Assembly (NCBI GenBank): GCA_964466035.1
Contig: CAYXLR010000003.1
Span: 67,040-131,039, forward strand
Direction: 5' to 3'
Source of the DNA: JANQEA01 sp964466035
GTDB taxonomy: Bacteria > Bipolaricaulota > Bipolaricaulia > UBA7950 > UBA9294
Length of the DNA stretch: 64,000 bases
Shown piece after piece: positions 42,960 through 51,032 of this stretch. The position numbers and the translations under genes are program-made. Every line of letters begins with the position of its first letter. The first letter of the stretch is position 1. The notes beneath the pieces are model-generated. The model did no database searches. It was not told the DNA's origin and was given only the letters and a program-made list of their open reading frames with translations.

Positions 42960-43066
42960 GAAGGGGATTCGGCCAAGAACGTCGCCCCAGAGGAGGAGAT
43001 CACGAGGCTGTGCTGCCTGGTTCGCCTTTGTCTTTTCCTATGGCGTCTGCGGTTCCTTTGTCGCTT

Positions 43067-43087
43067 CTCTGCGACCTCTGCGTTGAA
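43067..43087. repeat. Solo right half of the CTCTGCG repeat
   Basis: CTCTGCGACCTCTGCGTTGA repeats the right end of the element at 42817-42959, about 120 bp further on and directly before the stop of the barrel-like gene 43105-43719. Confidence 0.75.
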
Positions 43088-43104
43088 TGTCGTTCAGCCG
43101 GGGC

Positions 43105-43719
43105 TCAAAACGCGATCTCGAGGCCGAGGCCGAGAGACGCCGACCCATCGTACACGTCGATGACGAGGAGAAGCCGCGCGATCGGCGCGAGCCGGAGGCG
43201 CAGTCCGCCCGCGATGTAGCCTTTGAATTCGATGCTCCCGCCGGTGATCGTGTCGAGCGGGAGGATCGACCGATAGGTGACGAAGGCGGGCAAGAACGGG
43301 GAGTGGCTTTCGAAGAGGAGCTGCAGGAAGACGCCCCATCCGTTCCCGAGGAAGTCGAGGCCGAATCCGCCGCCGGCTCCCCAGGCGAGGGTGTACATGT
43401 CCGGGACGTGAACCGACGTGATCTTGACGTCGACGAGCGTCCCCAGCCATTCGGCCGTTCCCGTGCCGATCTCGGCCGACCAGCCGCTTTGGATTCCGAG
43501 GTCGAGCCCCTCGAGAAGGCCGATCGTCAGTCGGCCCTGCGGCACGAGGTGCCACGTGCCGCCGGCGCCGATCTCGGTCGTCGCGAGCCCGAACCCGAAT
43601 GTCAACGCGACGACCTGTTCCCCGATCGGCCCGGCCGTCTCGAACAGGTTGAAGGCGATGGCCCCCGCCGACCAGGCAACGACCAGGACGAACGCCAGAA
43701 GCAGACAACGCTTCCCCAT
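43105..43719 (-). CDS. Exported beta-barrel-like protein (paralogue A)
   Basis: A 204-residue protein with a signal peptide (MGKRCLLLAFVLVVAWSAGAIA). The mature part alternates hydrophobic and polar residues in glycine-rich strands and ends in LGLEIAF; a C-terminal Phe is the usual recognition signal of outer-membrane barrels. It is similar in layout and in several segments (WLGTLVDVKIT, YTLAWGAGGGFGLDFLGNGW) to the protein at 43970-44572. The ATG at 43719 is preferred (AAGGAG 8 nt upstream) over GTG at 43725. Function unknown. Confidence 0.75.
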   Translation of the reverse strand: MGKRCLLLAFVLVVAWSAGAIAFNLFETAGPIGEQVVALTFGFGLATTEIGAGGTWHLVPQGRLTIGLLEGLDLGIQSGWSAEIGTGTAEWLGTLVDVKITSVHVPDMYTLAWGAGGGFGLDFLGNGWGVFLQLLFESHSPFLPAFVTYRSILPLDTITGGSIEFKGYIAGGLRLRLAPIARLLLVIDVYDGSASLGLGLEIAF

Positions 43720-43969
43720 CCCCACGACTCCTTCCGACCGAGTCAGTCTCCTCCGGATCCCTTCGAAGCGATGCTATCACGAATCGGGACCACGAACCGG
43801 CGGCCGGTGCCCGATGTCGAAGGCGAAGCGACAGCGGACGGGACGCGTCAAGAGCCCGCGCCGGCCGCGTGCCTCGACGGCCAAATCGGGGACGTCACGC
43901 AGGCAAGCGCCCAACAACGCCCGATCCGGCCCACACCGCGACCTTTGTGCGGTGCTACCTCGGCTCCTC

Positions 43970-44572
43970 CTAGAACCCGACCTCCAGCGCAAGGCCGAAG
44001 CTGAACAACCCGTTGCGATAGTCGACGACGAGAATCAACGCGCTCGTCTCCGAGATCGGAAGGGCCAGTCCGCCGGCGACGTGATGCCAGACCGCGAAAC
44101 CCCCTCCCTGCAGCGGGATCGTCGGCTGGTACGCGAGGAAAATCGGGAGCGTCGCGTTGACGTTGAACAGGACCTCGCCGAAGAGCCCCCAGTTGAGAAA
44201 CTCGACTCCATAGCCGGCGCCGAAGCCCATCGCCAGCGAGAACGTCTCGGGATCGTCGAGGATCGAGAACGTCAGATCGCCCTTCGCGCCCATCCATCCG
44301 AAGTCACCCGTCGACAGCGGGACCATCGCCCCGGTCTGGAAGCCGAGATCGACGCTGTCCGACAGGCCGAACGCAACTCTCGCCTGCGGCGTGAGGTTCC
44401 AATTCGGGTCCTCGTCGACCACGATGTCCATCAGCCCGGCTCCGATCGTGACGGCCATGTTCCCTGCTCCGATCATCCGCGCTGTCTGAAAGATGTTGAA
44501 CAGGCAGCCGCTCAGCATCAGCGAAGCGGGAATCAATCCAAGGCAGAGGACCCACCGGATTCGCTTCTTCAT
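43970..44572 (-). CDS. Exported barrel-like lipoprotein (paralogue B)
   Basis: A 200-residue protein with a lipoprotein signal (LMLSGC, lipid-modified Cys near residue 23) followed by glycine-rich amphipathic strands and the C-terminal LALEVGF. GWMGAKGDLTFS and FSLAMGFGAGYGVEFLNWGL match the corresponding parts of paralogue A encoded downstream. A lipobox and a barrel-type C-terminus in one protein is uncommon. Gene order B then A on the minus strand, 250 bp apart. GAGGGGG precedes the ATG. Confidence 0.75.
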   Translation of the reverse strand: MKKRIRWVLCLGLIPASLMLSGCLFNIFQTARMIGAGNMAVTIGAGLMDIVVDEDPNWNLTPQARVAFGLSDSVDLGFQTGAMVPLSTGDFGWMGAKGDLTFSILDDPETFSLAMGFGAGYGVEFLNWGLFGEVLFNVNATLPIFLAYQPTIPLQGGGFAVWHHVAGGLALPISETSALILVVDYRNGLFSFGLALEVGF

Positions 44573-44654
44573 ATCGTCCCCCTCACTCCAATATTCGGGT
44601 CGACCGTACTCTGCCTCAGCGTGGCCGACGAAGTCAAGCGACCCCGGCTCTCGT

Positions 44655-44683
44655 TTGCCCGCGCCAACGGCGGTGGCTATGAT
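44655..44683 (+). promoter_or_regulatory. Promoter of yebC
   Basis: TTGCCC (44655-44660), 17-bp spacer, TATGAT (44678-44683). The GGGGGAGG ribosome-binding site of yebC follows. Confidence 0.65.
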
Positions 44684-44716
44684 GTGTCGATTCCGACCGC
44701 GCGATGGGGGAGGCGT

Positions 44717-45472
44717 ATGGCAGGGCATTCCAAGTGGGCGAACATCAAGTATCGCAAGGAGCGGCAGGACAAGAAGCGCTCCGACCTGTTCGGCAAACTG
44801 ATCAAGGAGATCACCCTCCAGGCCCGCAGTGGGGATCCGAACCCGGAGCACAATCCCGGCCTCGCCCAGGCGCTCGAACGCGCCAAGGCCGCGAATCTGC
44901 CCAAGGACAACATCGAGCGGGCGATCAAGCGGGCGACCGGCGAGCTCGACGGGGTGAACTACGAGGAGGCGACCTACGAGGGGTACGCCTCCGACGGTAT
45001 CGCCGTCCTCGTCCGCGTCGTGACCGACAATCGGAACCGCGCCTCCGCCGGGGTACGCCACATCTTCAGCAAGCACGGCGGGAGCATGGCGTCGGCCGGG
45101 AGCGTCGCTTGGCTGTTCGAACGGAAAGGGATCGTGGTCCTCGCCGATCTGGCCGAGGGCGTCGATCGCGACGAGCTGGGGATGGCGTTGATCGAGGCCG
45201 GAGCCGACGACATCGACGACCAGGGCGACACGATCGAGGCGACCTGCGATCCGTCGCTCCTCTCCGATCTGAGCGACGCGGCCCGCAGGCACGGTGTGAC
45301 CACGATCCGATCCGAGGTCACGATGGTCCCGAAGAACACCGTGCACGTCGAAGAGGGCTCGGCCGAGAAGGTCCTCAAGCTGATCGACGCCCTCGACGAG
45401 AACGAGGACGTGCAGGAGGTCTTCGCCAACTTCGACATCGACGACGAGGTCCTCGAGAGGATCAATGCGTAG
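44717..45472 (+). CDS. yebC: YebC/PmpR family regulatory protein
   Basis: A 251-residue protein covering the whole family: MAGHSKWANIKYRKERQDKK at the N-terminus, NLPKDNIERAIKRATGE, and YEGYASDGIAVLVRVVTDN. Members bind DNA as regulators, and the TACO1-like group also helps ribosomes through proline runs. Both roles are known for the family and cannot be separated here. The gene downstream is a small membrane protein 42 bp away. Confidence 0.95.
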   Translation: MAGHSKWANIKYRKERQDKKRSDLFGKLIKEITLQARSGDPNPEHNPGLAQALERAKAANLPKDNIERAIKRATGELDGVNYEEATYEGYASDGIAVLVRVVTDNRNRASAGVRHIFSKHGGSMASAGSVAWLFERKGIVVLADLAEGVDRDELGMALIEAGADDIDDQGDTIEATCDPSLLSDLSDAARRHGVTTIRSEVTMVPKNTVHVEEGSAEKVLKLIDALDENEDVQEVFANFDIDDEVLERINA

Positions 45473-45514
45473 ACGGGAAGGACGGACGCAGGAAGATTGG
45501 GAAGGAGGAACCCA

Positions 45515-45883
45515 ATGAAGAAGCGTGTGGGGGTTGTGTGTGTGGTTGTCTGTCTGTTGGCGCTGACGTTCGGCGCTTCCGCGCAGCCGAACCAAGCATG
45601 GATTCCGGGTGTCGCCTCGTTGGCCCTTCCGGGGCTGGGGCAGTTCCTCAACGGGGAGGTCGACAAGGCGTTCCTGCATCTGGGGATCGCGATCGCCCTC
45701 GACATCGGCGCGTACTACGCCGCGTCGCTCCTCCCGTTCAGCTATTACACCTACCCGATCGTCGGGCTCGTGCATCTCGCGTGGGGACTGTACAGCGGCT
45801 TGGACGCGTACAACGTCGCCAAGGAGCAGGGGTTCACGATCGGAGTCGTCGAGAACGGCTTCGCCTTCTCCGTCAACTTCTAG
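45515..45883 (+). CDS. Small membrane protein with PGLGQ motif
   Basis: A 122-residue protein with a signal-like N-terminal helix (MKKRVGVVCVVVCLLALTFG) and about two further membrane helices. The segment ALPGLGQFLNGEVDKAFLHLG recalls the PGxGQ-turn of TM2/DUF5683-type proteins. It ends in FAFSVNF. AGGAGG precedes the ATG. Its stop shares CTAG with the stop of the convergent phosphoesterase gene. Function unknown. Confidence 0.75.
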   Translation: MKKRVGVVCVVVCLLALTFGASAQPNQAWIPGVASLALPGLGQFLNGEVDKAFLHLGIAIALDIGAYYAASLLPFSYYTYPIVGLVHLAWGLYSGLDAYNVAKEQGFTIGVVENGFAFSVNF

Positions 45884-46770
45884 AGCAGGACGAGGAGCGC
45901 GGCCGCGACGGTGGCCGCGGTGACGGCGAGCAACCGAAGAAGGCCCCGACCGACGTCGGTCGGGGCCTTCTCCGTCGGGATCAGCGCGTGGCCGACCAGC
46001 CGGTGCGTCCCCGTCCCCGGGTCGACGTCGAGGGCGAGCCGCCCGAGGTGCTCCCCGAACGCCCCCGACTGGACGATCAGCGTTTCCCCGACGCGAACCG
46101 GATCGCGCGTCTCCTCGTGCGAGTGCCCGGTGACGAAGACGTCGATCTCGGGGACCCGTCTCGCCACGCGGATCGCGTCGGCGACCGGCAGGTGCGCGAC
46201 GACGACGATCAGGTCCTCGGGGAGCGCCGCACGTTCGATCTCATTTGCTGCGGCGACCGCCGGAGGCATCAGGCGAAGTCCCGGGTACGCCGAGTACGGC
46301 AGCAGCTCCTCGGTGATCAGACCGATCAGCAAGGCGGAGATCCCGCCCACGTCGATCCGCGTCGAAGGCACGAACGGCAGTACGGCACGGTGCTGCGGCA
46401 CGAGGTTGGCGCAGAGGACGGGGAAGCCCGCGGCGCCAGCGAGTTCGTCGAGCCGTTCCGCGCCCCAATACATGTCGTGGTTTCCGAGCGCCATTCCGTC
46501 GTAGCCGACGCGGTTCATCCACTCGACCATCCCGTCGGCGCCCCAGACGGCAGCGAGCGGGCGGCGGAAGTCCTGCCACGCGTCCCCCGCGTCAAGCAAC
46601 AGGACCGGTGCGCCCGCGGCGCGTTCCTCGGCGATCAGCCGTTCGATCGACGCCAGGCGGCCGAAACGGAGATGGAGATCGTTCGTGTAGAGGATCGTCA
46701 GCGGAGCCGAGGTGCCGCCGAGCGCGACGATCAGCAGGGCGGCCGCGAGAATCGACGCGCGTCTTACCAT
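45880..46770 (-). CDS. Exported metallophosphoesterase, 5'-nucleotidase-like
   Basis: A 296-residue calcineurin-fold enzyme. A signal peptide (MVRRASILAAALLIVALGG) is followed by the metal motifs TNDLHLRFG, LDAGDAWQDF, LGNHDMYWG, VVAHLPVADA and GHSHEE. A C-terminal membrane helix (LLAVTAATVAAALLVLL) anchors it. It corresponds to the catalytic half of 5'-nucleotidase/2',3'-cyclic phosphodiesterase proteins; the C-terminal substrate-specificity domain of UshA is absent. It overlaps the upstream gene by 7 bp. A 34-bp palindrome lies inside the region encoding TEKAPTDVGRG. Confidence 0.9.
   Translation of the reverse strand: MVRRASILAAALLIVALGGTSAPLTILYTNDLHLRFGRLASIERLIAEERAAGAPVLLLDAGDAWQDFRRPLAAVWGADGMVEWMNRVGYDGMALGNHDMYWGAERLDELAGAAGFPVLCANLVPQHRAVLPFVPSTRIDVGGISALLIGLITEELLPYSAYPGLRLMPPAVAAANEIERAALPEDLIVVVAHLPVADAIRVARRVPEIDVFVTGHSHEETRDPVRVGETLIVQSGAFGEHLGRLALDVDPGTGTHRLVGHALIPTEKAPTDVGRGLLRLLAVTAATVAAALLVLL
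45938..45971. terminator. Perfect 34-bp palindrome, probable terminator inside a coding end
   Basis: The sequence is symmetrical about GACGTC, with 17-bp arms beginning GAAGGCCCCGACCGAC. It lies 55 bp after the stop of the small membrane protein gene (plus strand) and inside the last fifth of the convergent phosphoesterase gene. Its AAGGCCCC...GGGGCCTT form is typical of bidirectional terminators, but T-tracts are short. Confidence 0.6.
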
Positions 46771-47330
46771 GAGGCTCCCCCCACGGAAAACCGGATCCCG
46801 TCGAATCGGACCGAGATCCCGATTTCCCACAGCCCGTGCCCGCCCGGGAAGACCCGCACGCCCCCAAACGGCTCGAACCGATTCCCGCGCCGTTCGACGC
46901 CGGCGAGCATCGAGAGGAACGGATTCGCAGCAAGCTGCACGCTTCCCCATCGGTCGGGCGCTTTGCCCCACGTTCGGCCCCCATCGATCCGGACCGGCCC
47001 GAAGAAGAGGGTCGAGACGACGCCGATCCCGTCGTCGGTCCCGAGCGTCGCCGCGACGAACAGTGGGACGAGCTTCTCGACGAGGACGACCTTGACCCCG
47101 AGACCGAACGGCTCGCTCGTCCCTGTCGACGCGGCGACCCCGATCCGCGGCGTCACGATCCGCTCCACGCGCGCCGTCGGCCCGAGGGGGCCGCAGGCCA
47201 CGTCGATCCGCGTCGCCCCCGGTGGGAGGAGGATCATCCCGCTCGATCGCCCGAACCAGGCTTCCGGGGGCGCCCCAACGACCGCGAGGCCGACGCAGCA
47301 GAACAGGAAAAGGAGCCCCCACCGTCTCAT
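46764..47330 (-). CDS. Exported protein of unknown function
   Basis: A 188-residue protein with a signal peptide (MRRWGLLFLFCCVGLAVVGA) and a glycine/valine-rich strand-like mature part (VTPRIGVAASTG, FGLGVKVVLVEKLVPLFVAAT, EIGISVRFDGIRF), suggestive of a small barrel. I recognise no family. The ATG at 47330 is chosen because a TTGGTC-17-TATCCT promoter ends 9 nt before it. It is co-transcribed with the phosphoesterase, overlapping it by 7 bp. Confidence 0.65.
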   Translation of the reverse strand: MRRWGLLFLFCCVGLAVVGAPPEAWFGRSSGMILLPPGATRIDVACGPLGPTARVERIVTPRIGVAASTGTSEPFGLGVKVVLVEKLVPLFVAATLGTDDGIGVVSTLFFGPVRIDGGRTWGKAPDRWGSVQLAANPFLSMLAGVERRGNRFEPFGGVRVFPGGHGLWEIGISVRFDGIRFSVGGASW

Positions 47331-47339
47331 TCCGACCGG

Positions 47340-47368
47340 AGGATACAGCCGGCGCCTCATCGGACCAA
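47340..47368 (-). promoter_or_regulatory. Near-leaderless promoter, divergent partner of the tilS promoter
   Basis: TTGGTC (47363-47368), 17-bp spacer and TATCCT (47340-47345) on the minus strand. Its -35 box lies only 3 bp from the -35 box of the tilS promoter on the other strand. Confidence 0.6.
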
Positions 47369-47371
47369 GCG

Positions 47372-47400
47372 TTGATTTCGCGGGTTCGCGTCGACACAAT
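47372..47400 (+). promoter_or_regulatory. Leaderless promoter of tilS
   Basis: TTGATT (47372-47377), 17-bp spacer and CACAAT (47395-47400). Transcription should start at about 47407, immediately before the ATG at 47408, which has no ribosome-binding site. Confidence 0.65.
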
Positions 47401-47407
47401 CGGAACC

Positions 47408-48787
47408 ATGCTCCTGAAACGGGTTCGCGCCACGATCGACGAGTACCGGATGCTGAGTCCCGGAACGACAATCCTCGTCGCCGTCTCCGGCGGGATCGAT
47501 TCGGTCGTCCTGCTCGACCTGCTCCAGCGAATCGCGGCCGATTACGAGGTCTCGCTGCACGTCGCGCATCTCGATCACGGCCTCCGCCGGTCGTCGTCCG
47601 GCGACGCCCGCTTCGTCGAGCGGCTCGCCGAGGGGCGCGGTCTTCCGCTTCGCGCGTCGCGCCTCGACCCCGAGTCGCTCGCCGCGCATCGCGCGCACGG
47701 GGCCGAAGGGGCGGCCCGAGCGGCGCGGTCCGCCTTCCTCGAATCGGCCGCCGCGGAGATCGGGGCGGAGAGGATCGCCCTCGGGCACACGGCAAACGAC
47801 CAGGTGGAGACGATCCTCCACCGGCTCGCCCGCGGCACGGGCACGACGGGGCTTCGCGGCATCCCGTCGGTCAGGCCTCCCTACATTCGGCCGCTGATCG
47901 AGGCCACGCGAAGGGAAATCCTCGAGTACGCGCGGGCCCGGGAGCTCGCCTGGCGCGTCGATCCGTCGAACGTCGATCCGTCGTTCGCCCGGAACCGGAT
48001 CCGCCATCGGGTCGTCCCGGAGCTGGAGAGGATCAACCCGAGGGCCGGCGAGGCGATTCGTCGTGGAGCGCGCCTCGCCGCGGAGGCGGACGAGGCAAGC
48101 CGGTTCCTGATCGCGACGCTCTGGGAAGGCGTCTGCTCCGACGAGGGAGAAGGCCGGCTGGCCCTGCGACGGGACGTCCTGAGCACGTATCCCCATGCGG
48201 TGCAGAAGCTCCTCCTCCGGGAGGGCGCGCGGCGGGTGCGCGGGGATCTCGCCGGGATCGAGCACGACCACGTCGAAGCGGGATCCCGGCTGATCGCCGG
48301 AGGCGCCTCGCACGGTAAGCTGTCTCTGCCCGGACTGCACCTCCGCGTGCAGGCCGACGAGATCCTCCTGGCGCGAGCCGACGAAACCCCGCCCGAAGCG
48401 TGGTCGTACCCGGTCGACCTCGGGGAGACCGTGGTCCCCGATCCGCCGCTCACGATCCACCTCGCCATCGCAGGCGAGGGAGACCCCCGGACGGTGGCGA
48501 CCGATCGCTGGACCGAGTTCGCCGACGCCGATCGGATCGCCTTCCCGCTGGTGGTGCGATCCCGACGCGAAGGGGATCGCTTCACGCCGCTCGGCTTGGG
48601 CACGAACGTCAAATTGAAGGACCTCCTGATCAACGAGCGCGTGCCGTACTACGACCGCGATCGCGTCCCGCTCCTCTGCGACCGCGAGAAGATCGTCTGG
48701 GTCGTCGGGGTCCGCCTTTCCGACGAGGTCCGGATCACCGACGCCACGCGGCGGGTGCTGACGATGAGAGCGAGGGAGCGCGCATGA
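47408..48787 (+). CDS. tilS: tRNA(Ile)-lysidine synthetase
   Basis: A 459-residue N-type ATP pyrophosphatase that converts C34 of the CAU-anticodon tRNA-Ile to lysidine. The PP-loop is VAVSGGIDSVVLLDLL. HLDHGLRRSS, LGHTANDQVETILHRLARG and IRPLIEATRREI follow. The TilS substrate-binding and C-terminal domains follow, with FTPLGLGTNVKLKDLLINERV in the last. Its stop overlaps the start of the next gene (ATGA). Confidence 0.95.
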   Translation: MLLKRVRATIDEYRMLSPGTTILVAVSGGIDSVVLLDLLQRIAADYEVSLHVAHLDHGLRRSSSGDARFVERLAEGRGLPLRASRLDPESLAAHRAHGAEGAARAARSAFLESAAAEIGAERIALGHTANDQVETILHRLARGTGTTGLRGIPSVRPPYIRPLIEATRREILEYARARELAWRVDPSNVDPSFARNRIRHRVVPELERINPRAGEAIRRGARLAAEADEASRFLIATLWEGVCSDEGEGRLALRRDVLSTYPHAVQKLLLREGARRVRGDLAGIEHDHVEAGSRLIAGGASHGKLSLPGLHLRVQADEILLARADETPPEAWSYPVDLGETVVPDPPLTIHLAIAGEGDPRTVATDRWTEFADADRIAFPLVVRSRREGDRFTPLGLGTNVKLKDLLINERVPYYDRDRVPLLCDREKIVWVVGVRLSDEVRITDATRRVLTMRARERA

Positions 48788-50085
48788 TTCTCACCCTGCT
48801 GATCTTCCTCGGTTCGATCGTCGCGCTCGTCGGCCTCCACGAGGCGGGGCACTTCTTCGCCGCGAAGCTGTCCGGCGTCCTCGTGAAGGAGTTCGCGATC
48901 GGGTTCGGCCCCCGTCTCCTCTCGTACCAAGGAAGGGAGACCCGATACTCGATCCGGGCGATCCCCTTCGGCGGGTACGTACGGATGGCCGGCGAGGATC
49001 GCAGGGAGGCCGACGCGGAGATCGCCGCCGACCGCGTTCTCTACAACAAGCCGCCGTACGTCCGCGCCGCGATCAGCCTCGCCGGGCCAACGGCGAACCT
49101 GATCGGGGCGTTCCTCATCGGGCTGCTCGTGCTCTGGGGGTACGGCGCGCCGATGCTCCAGGTCGCCGACGTGATCCCCGACGAACCCGCCGCCGAGGCG
49201 CTCCTCCCCGGGGACCGGGTCCGCTCGATCGACGGGACGCCGATCTTCGACCGCGACGACGTCACCGCGGCGATCCAGCGCTCCGGCGGCGCGCCGATCG
49301 AGCTCGAGCTGGAGCGGAACGGCGAGGCGATCCGGCGGGCGGTGACGCCGCGGTACGAGGCGGACGAGGAGCGATACGTCATCGGCGCGTACTTCCTGAC
49401 GAACACCTTCACCAACGAGCTGACGGACCTCGCTCCTTCGGCGCCGCTTCGACTCGCCGGGGTCCGCAGCGGGGACCGGGTCGTCTCCATCGACGGGGAA
49501 CCGGTCGACACGGCGGTCGACCTGCTCACCCACTACGACGATCAGGACGCGCTCGTCGGCGGGACGCTCACCGTGGACCGCTACGGCGAGATCCTCGAGC
49601 TGCCGCTCTCCCTGACCCAAGCGACGGCGGGCGAGCTCTTTTCCGGCGCGACGTTCGGGGAGCTGGGCGTGGTCCGGCGGCGTCCGGGACCGCTGGCGGG
49701 TCTTCGACTCGCCGGGGAGCAGTTCGCCGGGAACGTCGGGCTCCTCGCCACGTGGGCGCGGCAGCTGATCTCCGGCGAGGTCGCCGCGGAGGAAGCGATC
49801 GCCGGCCCGGTCGGCATCGCGCGGCTCCTCGGAGAAGGGGCCCGAATGGGCGGGACGGTCTTCTTCGGCCTCCTGGCGTTCCTGAGCATCAACTTCGGGC
49901 TGCTGAATCTGATCCCGTTCCCGGCGCTGGACGGGAGCCGCGTCGCGTTCGCCCTGTACGAGTGGGCGCGAGGAAGGCCGATCCCGCCCGAACGGGAGGG
50001 AATGATCCACGCGATCGGCTTCCTGATCCTGCTCGGCGTGATGATCCTGGTGACCTACCAGGACATCGTCAAGCTATTTCGATAA
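48784..50085 (+). CDS. rseP: RIP metalloprotease RseP (site-2 protease family)
   Basis: A 433-residue intramembrane protease of family M50. The zinc motif GLHEAGHFFAAK lies in the first membrane helix and the third ligand is in FPALDGSR near residue 380. Two PDZ domains sit between them (VRSIDGTPIFDRDD and VVSIDGEPVDTAVD). It would cut membrane-bound anti-sigma factors or leftover signal peptides. Its 3' end overlaps the convergent ispF gene by 17 bp. Confidence 0.95.
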   Translation: MILTLLIFLGSIVALVGLHEAGHFFAAKLSGVLVKEFAIGFGPRLLSYQGRETRYSIRAIPFGGYVRMAGEDRREADAEIAADRVLYNKPPYVRAAISLAGPTANLIGAFLIGLLVLWGYGAPMLQVADVIPDEPAAEALLPGDRVRSIDGTPIFDRDDVTAAIQRSGGAPIELELERNGEAIRRAVTPRYEADEERYVIGAYFLTNTFTNELTDLAPSAPLRLAGVRSGDRVVSIDGEPVDTAVDLLTHYDDQDALVGGTLTVDRYGEILELPLSLTQATAGELFSGATFGELGVVRRRPGPLAGLRLAGEQFAGNVGLLATWARQLISGEVAAEEAIAGPVGIARLLGEGARMGGTVFFGLLAFLSINFGLLNLIPFPALDGSRVAFALYEWARGRPIPPEREGMIHAIGFLILLGVMILVTYQDIVKLFR

Positions 50086-50551
50086 GAGAGACGGCGATCG
50101 CCGCGATCCCCTCGCCGCGCCCGAGAGCCCCGAGGCCTTCGGTCGTCGTCGCCTTCAGCCCGATTCGATCCGGCGGGAGCCCGAGGACCCGACCGAGAGC
50201 CTCCTTCATCGCGGGAAGGTGCGGCATCAGCTTCGGCCGCTCGGCGATGACCGTCGCGTCGACGTTGACCGGCGCGCAGCCGGCCTCTCGGACGAGCCGG
50301 ACGACCTCCTCCAGCAGCTGCAGGCTGGAGATCCCGCGATACCGCTCGTCCGCGTCGGGGAAATGGACGCCGATGTCGCCGAGGCCGGACGCCCCGAGGA
50401 GGGCGTCGCAGATCGCGTGCGTCAGAACGTCCGCGTCGGAATGGCCCAGAAGGCCGAGCTCGTACGGGATCGCCACACCGCCGAGAACGAGCTTCCGACC
50501 GGACGCCAGCCGATGGACGTCGTAGCCGATCCCGACCCGTCGCTCACTCAT
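50069..50551 (-). CDS. ispF: 2-C-methyl-D-erythritol 2,4-cyclodiphosphate synthase
   Basis: A 160-residue trimeric enzyme of the MEP isoprenoid pathway. The zinc-site residues are in GIGYDVHRL and LLGHSDADVLTHAICDALLG; the C-terminal motif KATTTEGLGALGRGEGIAA is complete. The ATG at 50551 overlaps the recX stop by 8 bp, so ispF is at the end of the recA-recX unit. No other MEP gene is present. Confidence 0.96.
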   Translation of the reverse strand: MSERRVGIGYDVHRLASGRKLVLGGVAIPYELGLLGHSDADVLTHAICDALLGASGLGDIGVHFPDADERYRGISSLQLLEEVVRLVREAGCAPVNVDATVIAERPKLMPHLPAMKEALGRVLGLPPDRIGLKATTTEGLGALGRGEGIAAIAVSLIEIA

Positions 50552-51032
50552 CGGCGATCCCCCGCTCGACTTGCCGAACGATCTCACAGGCCAGCCCTCG
50601 CGTGAAGCCCCGTCGCATCAGGTGGTTCACCGTCCTGATCCGCCGGCGCTCGCGGCCGATCCCCCGGAGCCGCTCGTAGCGCGTCTCGGCGAGATCGCGC
50701 GCGATCTCGATCTCATGGACCTTCGGATACAGATCCCCGAGCGTCGCGTCGACGATCGACGGATCGACCCCCTTGTCCCGCAGCTCCTGCGCCAGCGCGG
50801 CGCGCGACAGCGGATGATGCCAGAGCCGATCCGTGACCCACAACTTGGTGAAGGCGCGATCGTCGAGGAGCCCGGCGTCGAGCGCGGCGCCGATCGTCTT
50901 CCCGACCGAGCCCTCGTCGTGCCCGCGACGCCGCAGTCGCTCCCGCGCCTCGTGGACGCTCCTCGGACGCACGCGGAGCAGGCGGGTCAGGTCGACCCAC
51001 GGATCACTCCTCGACGTCCGTTTCTCCCGCAT
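50544..51032 (-). CDS. recX: Recombination regulator RecX
   Basis: A 162-residue all-helical protein of RecX type (three-helix repeats: RPRSVHEARERLRRRGHDEG, GLLDDRAFTKLWVTDRLWHHPLSRAALAQELRDKGV, RRIRTVNHLMRRGFT). It binds in the groove of RecA filaments and limits their activity. The gene starts 29 bp inside the end of recA, the usual order. Confidence 0.92.
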   Translation of the reverse strand: MREKRTSRSDPWVDLTRLLRVRPRSVHEARERLRRRGHDEGSVGKTIGAALDAGLLDDRAFTKLWVTDRLWHHPLSRAALAQELRDKGVDPSIVDATLGDLYPKVHEIEIARDLAETRYERLRGIGRERRRIRTVNHLMRRGFTRGLACEIVRQVERGIADE

